NCBI GenBank assembly: GCA_916048095.2
Contig: OU696591.1
Span: 407,501 to 471,500 of the forward strand
Length of the DNA: 64,000 nucleotides
Source of the DNA: Sacculina carcini
Taxonomy: Eukaryota > Arthropoda > Thecostraca > Sacculinidae
Reading direction: 5' to 3'
Shown: one piece after another, positions 55,542 through 64,000 of the stretch
Numbering within the stretch: position 1 is the stretch's first letter
Layout: every line of letters starts with the position of its first letter
Made by a program: the position numbers and the translations under genes
Notes under the pieces: generated by a model
Database searches by the model: none
Told to the model about the DNA's origin: nothing
Seen by the model: the letters and a program-made list of their open reading frames with translations, nothing else

Positions 55542-55823
55542 GTGAGTTGACTACACTGTCACGCATATATATTCATTAACAATTAGCATATCCTAGCTAA
55601 TTAAGCACCACGAAGACGTGATTGGGTGCAGCGAAGTCACTTTTTGTAATCTGTTGCGGTCAAAGTTAGAAACACTAAAAAGCAAAAATACTGAAATACG
55701 GTTAGAAATATACTAGCGTGTGTGATACGAAAAACATTAGCTATTCAAGAAAGAAGTAAATCAGAATAAATACTACATAACTGGGCTGTAGTTATTGATC
55801 GTTTAGGAGAAGGGGGAGCACCA

Positions 55824-56186
55824 CCATGGACGTAGATCCTGGGGGTAGGTGGGGTATATACCCCGACAAATTAGCTGGGAGGAATGAATATGCAATTATA
55901 CCCCCGATAATTCTGCTGGGTTCAGTTCATTGGGTATATTATCATCAAAATCAGTATAGCAAAAGGGTAACAATACACGGCAAATCTGTGTATGCAACTA
56001 TATGCAATATACTTTTCATTGAGTTGTTTGTGTTGCAATTGATTAGACATAAAATAGTTGAGTGTCTCATGCCAAGTGAGTCATCTTTCAACACCAATAC
56101 ATGATGGCTGTCATCCCCCCGAGGCTCGATACAAATCTACACACCAGATCATGACCCATGTGCCGTCCTTATTGGCCCGTCCATGG
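55824..56186 (+). mobile_element. Dispersed repeat, GTGGACG family copy 2 (MITE-like)
   Basis: Starts CCATGGACGTAGATCC and ends CCCGTCCATGG, a short terminal inverted repeat. The interior matches 39962-40276. It lies in the presumed first intron of the RREB1-like gene. Confidence 0.7.
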
Positions 56187-56997
56187 CTGGGTTGCAAAAG
56201 TTTCACACTTGCACCACACAACAATCTATATCACTGACTGTCTTGTCTATACAAATTCGGCAGATAACTCGTGCCAAATAAAAGCAATGGAACACTCGAT
56301 AACTGCATCAGATCACGCTTCGCCAGAGGAATAAATATAAAAAGTAAATATAACAAAATAAAATGAATATTAAGAAAAGTAAATGTATGTAAAATGTGCT
56401 CGAACATTTTCGGTTTGCCAAATTTCCTCCTTAAAACCTCCTTTTCATGGATACTCTTAAATGTTTACACCCCAAAAACGATTCCAATTTTCCTTCCTTC
56501 TATTCAAAGTTCCTCTCATCTTTTCCCAGTGAACTTCCTAGTCTAACGAACTTGCAATGTGGCCTGTGGTTGCGTATTCAGCTTGTCCAATCAATATTAT
56601 AATGATATTAATGTGAAAAATTAATGTCAAAACAACGCAGCGATGATTGTCATGATAGCTATTTGTCATACCGCGCTATATTAAATGTTAATTGTTTTTG
56701 TTATTCAGCACAATATCTATTGTTTAGTGTCTTAATTGCGTGTGATCCGTGGTTTGTTCATTTATTTGCCATGTTCCTCCTGTCTCTCTTTCCGCTCTCT
56801 CTTTTCCAGCTTCCCATTTCTTCCACATGCAAAGTGTGTGGGGACTGTGTGATGCAGCTTATAACGCCTGCGCTCTTCCTGCGTCATTTCTTTATAGCGG
56901 TAATAATAATAATAATAATAAATAAGAAAGATATAACGTTGCGTTTTTTCTTTCAGATAAGTGGACAACTGAAGACACGAACACTGCGCATGTCATC

Positions 56998-59900
56998 ATG
57001 GCAACTAACTCCATATCCTCAATACCGACCGATTCCTCTGATCAAGGAGGCGAGCGTGAGTCCGCGTGGCTCAAGTGCCCGGTGGAGCAGTGCGGGGGCC
57101 GATTTCCGTCGGCCGATCTATTTCTGCTTCATCTATGTCACCATCATCGCGCTGATTCACTGGTCTCAACAAGCACTATCACGGCCCCTCACTGGACTCC
57201 AGCCATCACCATGCCGCACCGCTGTCCCTCGTGCCTCGACACCTTCCACAACCCCTACCTTCTCAGACTGCATATCATGACGGCTCACTCGAACACAGTG
57301 GAACAGACACAATCGTGTAGCGAGTCATCGGTGAAAACCAAGCGCACTGCTTCCTCACCGCAGCATCACAACACCATCGACACAGAAACAGAATCAGGAG
57401 AGCAACACGTTGATGATGATGAATGTCGTATGTCGGATGCATCGGACGTGAATCCAGTGAGGACACCACAGTTGCACGGTTTGATGTTCCCGCTAAGACC
57501 AGCACTCATCAACGAAAATTCTAACCCGCTGGTGCGAGATAACCCCCACCCAATCACGCATCCACTTACTCACTACAAAACTGACAGTATCGGTCAAATG
57601 AACCAGGCGGGTCATGACTGCGCCGACTGTATGGACGGAACGACGTCCTCAGCGAATTCCAGCTGCATACGATCAGCGCCGTGGCAGCACGAGCAAGAGT
57701 TACCAGGGATAAAGTACGACAACGTGGTGTACGACAAGTGTGCCTCCAGTGAAGCCAATGGGACTGCCACTGTCGCCGACGACACGACCGAGATGGACAG
57801 CGGAGAAGATAGCGCATTTGACGCAATCAAGACAATGAAGGCGCGTGGTGAGTTTCCTTGTCGACTGTGTGGTCGGGTATTTCCCAACCTGCGCGCCATG
57901 AAGGGACACAACAGAGTACACATGGCATCGGCACCCTACCAGTGCAACGTGTGCTGCTACGCAAGCGGAGACAAAGCTACGTTGGTGAAACACATGAAGC
58001 AGCACAACGGAGAGCGGCCCTACGAATGTCGACTGTGTCGCTACGCGTTCACCACCAAGGCCAACTGTGAGCGACATCTGAAGAATCGACATCAGATGCG
58101 ACAACGCGAACAACTCACCGATAACCTCATATACCACGGATCAGGAGGGATGATGGATGAAGGTCGCGAGGAGGGCAAGAATGAAGACACCGCGCTCGCT
58201 ACATGTCTCGAGCCATTAGTGTCTGCTATAGTGTGCCCCGTTTGTCATATCGTTGTGAGACATCAAGATTCCCTCGCTGATCACATGCGTAGGTGTCATC
58301 CAGTAGCAGACAGCAAAACAAGCACAATCAGATGTAAAATTTGCGGTGCCGATTTTTCAATCAGAGCCGTGGCATATCAACACATCAAAGTTTGTCATTC
58401 AGGAGCAGATCCCTGTGATGCGCTACAATATCTTCCTGAATACTGCCGAAATCAAACACTAATCGATTCGGCAATACAATGCGAACAAAACGTAGGCAAG
58501 CGCCAATTATCCCCGGACAACGGCAGTTTTAAATGCACAGATGATTGCACCAGTCCTACTCCTACAATGTCAGAAACACAGTCAGTTGAAAGAATGTCTC
58601 TTTCGGACTCGGAAACAGCGCGTAACACGCCAGAAATATCCGGCGACATTGCAGCCAATCAAGAACTCTTGGACTGTTCTTTGCCGCTTGACTTGAGTGT
58701 GAAGTCAAGAAGAACGCAAAACACAACGGAGAACGCAAGTCACCGTTCAAAAATGGGTATTCCACAGGACAAAAAGCTATCAGACGTTGTTGGAAATATA
58801 ATCATGCCACCATTTACAAGTTTTCCATTCTGGCTCATGTCCAGTTTCATACATCCTTTCAATCGAGCTGCTGCCGACACAGCCACACACAGAGTAGACG
58901 GCAATATTTTAAAATTTCCCATTCATCGCGACGCTCGTCGTACCGACCAGATTATGAACGTCGTGCCGATGGTGACACCAAGCTCCGACGATGAGCATCC
59001 ACTAAAAGACTTTGACGCCACTACACCGGACGACCGGATTCCTGTCACATTGATGGCAGATCACACTTTTGACGGCTCGGCTGTGACGAAACCCAAACAA
59101 CGTCGCTACCGCACTCAGAGACCATTTTCATGTGCGCATTGCAACGCTCGTTTTACACTCAGCACCAACATGGATCGACACATAAAAAACCACCACCCGG
59201 ACAAATGGAAGCGGAAATCGAGAGGCGGACGCCGCACACCGCATGCGACTTCATCAAACGAAATATACGAAGATGTTCAACAGACGAAAGCAGAAAACAT
59301 AACCGACGTGGACAACATTACTCTCAATCCTCCTGACAAGATGCAACACGAAGCCGAGCAATCGTTTGAAATAGCACCACAAATGATGTCGAATCACGAC
59401 CAACATCGCTTGCAGACGCAGGAACAAACAGCGGACAGCGACCAGTACCACTCCGAGCGGTCAGCATTAGTCGATACTGGAGGAGCCTCAGTAGAAAGCA
59501 CCAGCAGATCACCGATCCCGCAGTTGCACGATATTTGTGCAGGGTGCTCACAAGATGCACTGAGTGCCGTTTCTAGGCAGAATTCACAGATAATAGTTTT
59601 GCCTGGTCGATGCAGGAGTTGCTTGAGAAATTTGAGCAGATCCGCGTGTTCCACACCCGTTAATTCTCCGAAACACGAGGACACAACAGTTGACAAGGAA
59701 CATCTGGAAAATCGCACCTCTCTGACAACGTCTGGATGTCTAACAGGAACCGGACATGAATCGCCCAATAGTATAAACAGTCTCGGATTGACACAGTCGC
59801 ATCCAGCACAGGATACCAGCCAGGAAAATCAAACGTTCAATTGTCCTTTCTGCATCGTTCACCATCGGGATGTTGAACAACTCCAGGAACATCTACAAGA

Positions 59901-60818
59901 GAAGCACTCGGAATTCTGGAGTTCATATCGAGCAAATGTTCAAAGACTTCACAAAATCAACTCAACCGAAGAACAGGTGAGTGTAAAAGACCAGTGTAGA
60001 ACAAGAATAAATAGTGAAGTAGCTAAAAAGGAAGAAGTGGGCGCTTCCATAGCGACATAATTAAATGAGACATAAAAAAGCCCGAAGGACAAAAAAGAAA
60101 AGAAAAATCAAAGAACCTTACGCACTCAAGACGTTCAATATGTAGGAATAAGTATATACAGCAAGCTAGTTGTAGCATGCAACTGTTCAAATGCGAATAA
60201 ACGACCTGTGAGGCGCGAATACTCGAATACTGAGGACAGCAAACCTCTCGCAAAAACGCGAGAAGAAGTCCAAGAGACCAAAACTGTAATCTTAATAGAA
60301 TATCAATCCATAAATACATAAATAATCAGGGAACAGAAGGTAGGAAAAATCATTCATCATAGAGAGAATATTGTACAGCGTAAATATGAAAAAACACGCC
60401 GTGATGTGATTGGAGGACATTTTCACGAATTACTTTCGTAGTCCGACCATCGAAGTGACGTGCAAGCTATAAACAAGCGTTACTGCTTCTATTATAAGAC
60501 TGAGGCCCTTCCTTCTGTAACTTATTCCTAGAAGACACGCTCGTACGATCGACGAAGTGGCGATATATACATGCTGCTAGGCGCGTGTTCAACCACGCAG
60601 GCGATAATACGTTCACAATTGCTTTGTACTTTCCACAACTTTCTTCACTATTCACGTCGTTGTTATGACTGTTTGTGTGTGTGTGTGTGTGTATTGGGCA
60701 GATGTCGTGTCTGTTTTGTGGTGACAATTTCGCCACTGCCAGTCTGCTAGGAAGTCATGTGCGAGAAATGCACGTGATTAAGAGCCGACCAGACCTCCGG
60801 CAAATATCAGAAAACTGA
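56998..60818 (+). CDS. RREB1: RREB1/Hindsight-like multi-C2H2 zinc-finger transcription factor
   Basis: Exons 56998-59976 and 60702-60818 join in phase 0 (GAACAG-GTGAGT) to about 1,031 residues. C2H2 fingers lie near residues 27-50, 76-97, 286-308, 314-336, 342-365, 412-435, 443-467, 709-733 and 947-970, and one in the last exon (CLFCGDNFATASLLGSHVRE). The triplet at 286-365, with PYQCNVC, DKATLVKH, GERPYECRLC and FTTKANCERHL, closely matches vertebrate RREB1 (PYQCNIC, DKAALIRH, GERPYICKIC, FTVKANCERHL). PLDLSVK (about 562) is a CtBP-binding motif, as in RREB1. It should be a nuclear DNA-binding regulator downstream of Ras/EGFR-type signalling. ATG 56998 has a good context (ATCATGG); an out-of-frame ATG at 56990 overlaps it, and an acceptor at 56956 implies a leader exon. 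Confidence 0.88.
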
Positions 60819-60843
60819 TGTTTGGTCAACTGCCTTATCATGA

Positions 60844-60849
60844 AATAAA
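60844..60849 (+). terminator. Polyadenylation signal of the RREB1-like gene
   Basis: AATAAA 26 bp after the stop in the last exon. Confidence 0.6.
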
Positions 60850-61112
60850 CACACCCTGAAAACTGAGAATATTGTAACTTGAGTGATTTGTACTAACATA
60901 TACATGTGTGTGTGTGTGTGTGTGTGCATTTACATGTGTCCTCTCAAAAATATACACATGAAACTGGTATTTATTGTGTGAACCGGACAACATACAAACC
61001 AGGATACATCTGGTAAAATTTAGCAACACGTATCGCTCACAAAAGGCGCTATTAAAACATTCATCGTGAATGTTTGTCCTGATGAATGCGATTTAAACGC
61101 AGCCCACTTCAC

Positions 61113-61147
<35 letters not shown>

Positions 61148-61179
61148 CAATCATGTAATCATGCAGCAACATGCACGGG
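60850..61179 (+). other. Intergenic DNA with TG and CA runs
   Basis: TG at 60906-60925, CA at 61111-61149. No gene seen. Confidence 0.5.
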
Positions 61180-61738
61180 AGTACTACAATATTGCCCTAT
61201 GAACATATTAGCCACAAATGCCCGAGTACTCCCATACCCTGCAATAGGGCAATATGTTCACCTCGGCCAGTGTAGTGTCAAAGACGTACCAAGTGCGGTG
61301 AATGCGACTGCGGCTTGTGGACAATATGTTCACTTTTCGCCATAGCGAAATTTCAGTGGTTTTCAACACAACTCACGAGTTTGTATACAACAGATAGCTA
61401 ACACATAACGAACTGTATGGTTATTGATTAGTTTAGGTTAGGTTGGTCAGGTTAGGTCAAGTTTGGTTAAGTCAGCTAACTGAACCTAGCCAATAAGCAC
61501 ACAGAGTATGTTAGGTGCTAGTCATCTGTTGTATACAAACTCGTGTGTTGTGTTGAAAACCACTGAAATTTCGCTATGGTGAAAAGTGAACATATTGGCC
61601 ACAAACCGCAGTCGCACTCACCGCACTTGATACGCCTCTGACACTACACTGGCCGAGGTGAACATATTACCCTATTGCAGAGTATAGGAGTATTCGGGCA
61701 TTTGTGGCTAATATGTTGATAGGGCAATATTGTACTAG
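61180..61738. mobile_element. Foldback (palindromic) element
   Basis: Two inverted arms of about 230 bp, roughly 90% alike (outer ends GTACTACAATATTGCCCTAT and, inverted, TAGTACAATATTGCCCTATC), flank a loop of about 100 bp rich in GGTTAG-like words. Each arm contains its own small inverted repeat (GCCCTATGAACATATT / AATAGGGCAATATGTTCA). Non-coding. It lies between two convergent genes. Confidence 0.85.
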
Positions 61739-61993
61739 ATCCCAATGCATATCATTCACTGATGGCCGCCAGCTAAAAACAGGCGTGTTTCTTGGAAACA
61801 CGTTCTGAATGCAACAGCCGACGTAAAACCGACACATGAAATTCCAGCCAACACTACTGTACACTACTGAATAACCGCTGAGTGAGTGAACGGCAGTAAT
61901 ATGTGACAATATCTGCGGCTGTGGCGAAGGTGATGTTGGCACCATGAAAGCAGCAATAGGAGAAAGCTGATAGCAGGAGTTAGTAGCAGTCGT

Positions 61994-62533
61994 TCACTCC
62001 ACTAATGAGTCCAATTTGCGCTTGAGTCTGAGTGCCGCTTGTCGTCCAACATTGTCCAGTTGGTCGATGTTGTCCACCGCTTGCAGTGCATGCGCCAACA
62101 CCTCACCGGCCCCCTGCTTCTGCTGTCCTGTACCCGCCACTCCAGCACGCTCCAACACCACCGGACTTCCCTGTATCGACATGAGCACCTCGTTGGGCCG
62201 GTTCTTGCGCGCTGTCACCGGTACTTGCTTGAGAGCCGTGCTGGGGTCGAACTTGGGCCTCACCATCGGGGTACTGGCCACCATACTGCCGCCAGTGAAC
62301 CAGCCAGACGGAGGAACCGATGATGACATGGGTGTGAACATGACCCCCCCCGCTCGCTGACTGCTTGAAGAACTTGAGGACTGGTCGCCGGTGACACGGG
62401 ACCTTTTCACGTGATCGGAGGCGACCGCGCAATCTGCCTCGAGCATATTCTGCGAGGTGACGAGCCCGGGGGCGGGAGGGGGAGGAGCCAAGAACATCTG
62501 CCACTGGGACCCGGAACTGCTCTCATCACCACA
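61994..62533 (-). CDS. Borealin-like protein, C-terminal exon
   Basis: Exon from acceptor GTGTGCCTTCAG to a TGA, 179 residues, phase 0. A disordered Ser/Pro stretch leads to MVRPKFDPSTALKQVPVTAR, then NRPNEVLMSIQGSPVVLERA and a C-terminal helix ending IDQLDNVGRQAALRLKRKLD. Human borealin (CDCA8) has the same order: IPKFDSRVFKTPG, then IYNISGNGSPL and IAQLDPEALGNIKKLSNRL. That protein is a chromosomal passenger complex subunit acting at centromeres and the spindle midzone; this part would be its C-terminal dimerisation region. The N-terminal INCENP/survivin-binding exons would lie further right, probably outside the window. The assignment rests on short motifs. Confidence 0.6.
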   Translation of the reverse strand, partial: CGDESSSGSQWQMFLAPPPPAPGLVTSQNMLEADCAVASDHVKRSRVTGDQSSSSSSSQRAGGVMFTPMSSSVPPSGWFTGGSMVASTPMVRPKFDPSTALKQVPVTARKNRPNEVLMSIQGSPVVLERAGVAGTGQQKQGAGEVLAHALQAVDNIDQLDNVGRQAALRLKRKLDSLVE

Positions 62534-62894
62534 CTGAAGGCACACCAACAAACACCAATTGAAACCAACACACACAAACACACACTGTGCGACAATGTAG
62601 CAGGATACACAAGCCGGTCAACGGTTCAAATCTGATCGAAGACGGAATTATAAAAAAATACTTAACTAAAATACGCTAACTGGCGTGTAGTGAAAACATG
62701 GACAAATTAGAATCGGGAAAATATTGTTGTGTGTCTTTATACCCTGGCATAGGATAACTATGAGTTAATGATTGAATGCGACAATTGACAGTTGTGACAC
62801 ATAAACACACACACACACACACACTGACATAGACACACACATACACACACTGACATAGACACACACACACACACACACACACACACTGACATAG

Positions 62895-62927
<33 letters not shown>

Positions 62928-62937
62928 GACATAGACA

Positions 62938-62970
<33 letters not shown>

Positions 62971-63540
62971 TGACATAGACACACACACCCGCACACAAAC
63001 ACTGACAAACAGACACACACACATATATATACACACTGACACACACACACACACACACACACACTGACAAACACATATTATATTACATTAAGACATTTAT
63101 ATCGCGCTTTTCACCCTCAAAAGCGCTCACACACATGCACACACTCAAGCACAAAAGTCATACACATAAACAATCACGAACACACACACACACACACTGA
63201 CACACACACACACACACACACACAGACACACATGGTGTGAAGTTATCAGTAGCAGATGACAGTTCGAGTTCAACTAGCTGCCTCACGAGAATTGCCAATT
63301 ATACTAAATCAGGCATCATAACTATATGTATGTGTGCGTATGTGTATGTGTGTGTGTGTGTGTGTTAATGTGTATGTGTGTTAATGTGCGTATGTCTTAG
63401 CGTCGTATGCGTCGTTTACTTCAATATATTGAGATAATAATTCTGATTAAATTGGTGTATATATCTTGTATTGTGAAAGTTTACATGCAATATTGATTTT
63501 TGATAATGCGTTTAAATACATCATATGATCAAGCGAGTTG
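62534..63540 (+). other. CA-rich DNA upstream of (in an intron of) the borealin-like gene
   Basis: CA arrays with TGACATAGACACAC units at 62805-63072 and 63180-63232, and TG at 63331-63365. No exon could be assigned on either strand. Confidence 0.6.
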
Positions 63541-63640
63541 AGACCGCTGAGTGGCTCAGTTGGTTGAGCGTTCAGTGTGTGTCAGAGGTTGGCGGTTCGA
63601 ACCGTGGCCGGGAATTGTTTACTACAACGCCTGTATACTT
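63541..63640 (+). mobile_element. tRNA-like sequence (SINE head or tRNA pseudogene)
   Basis: AGTGGCTCAGTTGGTTGAGC resembles a D arm with an A box, and GGCGGTTCGAACCGTGGCC a T arm with a B box about 45 bp later. The acceptor stem does not pair and unrelated repeat sequence follows, so a SINE is likelier than a working tRNA. It differs from the SINE at 34749. Confidence 0.5.
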
Positions 63641-63831
63641 GAATCCTGGCCGGGATTACATTACATTGAGGCCGCTGTACATTGGTTGCGCACGCACGCA
63701 CACACACACACACACACACACACTGCGGGGCGCGCCATATGCCCTCAACAAACTGACACGCACGCTTATAATCGAAACATACTGAATTGAGAATTGCAGT
63801 AGATACATTAGGATAAGTATAGGGTATGACT

Positions 63832-64000
63832 AGGATTGGGAATTTTATGTGATCATTTTTGGCGTTTTATGTTTTATTATGTGATGAAAATCCCAAAATA
63901 TCCCGTCGAAATCACCAAAATATGCAATTCAATTTTAATATAATATGTGAATATTGGACTGTTTCGTAGACTATTAGCATTTTAAGAATGTATCCAGCAA
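63832..64000 (+). mobile_element. Dispersed repeat with TTGGGAATTTTATGTGAT end, copy 2 (cut by window end)
   Basis: Inverted relative of 44262-44418; it shares the left end and the TAGCATTTTAAGAATGTATC block and runs off the window. Confidence 0.6.

Noticed and set aside
56624-57280. 218-codon open frame overlapping the start of the RREB1-like gene
   Set aside because: Out of frame with the zinc fingers and without a domain; only its ATG at 56990 matters, as a possible upstream start.
63541-63640. Functional tRNA gene
   Set aside because: A and B boxes are present but the acceptor stem does not pair and repeat sequence follows.

Overview
The window looks like invertebrate animal (metazoan) nuclear DNA. 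It has spliced genes with animal-type families (a receptor tyrosine kinase, COX4, USP10, an RREB1/Hindsight-like zinc-finger protein and a borealin-like protein). It is also dense in CA/TG microsatellites, minisatellites, hAT-type MITEs, a Tigger/pogo remnant, a tRNA-derived SINE and several LINE fragments. I cannot name the phylum. I saw no LTR, retroviral or Polinton-type element.

Layout. 1-8340: 3' part of a receptor tyrosine kinase gene (+), whose introns are filled with TG arrays, a 33-bp minisatellite and a LINE. 8618-9684: internally deleted Tigger/pogo transposon. 11186-11829: 28-bp minisatellite just upstream of COX4 (12004-12887, +, two exons). 13715-20021: cluster of four apparently intronless, secreted paralogous genes (-,+,-,-) of a family I do not recognise, with MITEs between them. 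20738-26252: two related DNA transposons in head-to-head orientation, each carrying a LINE insertion. 27215-28687: an orphan gene ending in a coiled coil. 29360-30763: hAT element with a perfect 8-bp target duplication. 31261-35499: USP10 (+, three exons, SINE in the last intron). 36862-37507: 38-bp minisatellite with higher-order structure. 37500-55400: gene-poor and repeat-rich. It includes a LINE with a restriction-like endonuclease domain sitting inside a TTAGTGTG-type array (44498-46992), a hAT MITE with a perfect target duplication, and a 3.1-kb THAP-domain DNA transposon that split a MITE and carries a LINE itself. 55400-60849: RREB1-like gene (+). 61180-61738: large palindromic foldback element between convergent genes. 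61994-62533: last exon of a borealin-like gene (-).

The host genes do not form one pathway. They are ordinary housekeeping or signalling genes: respiration, deubiquitination, receptor signalling, transcription and mitosis. Three features unite the window. First, TG-rich tracts stand where the polypyrimidine tract should be at nearly every 3' splice site. Second, mobile elements lie nested in one another. Third, the four-gene secreted paralog cluster is the best candidate for something undescribed.
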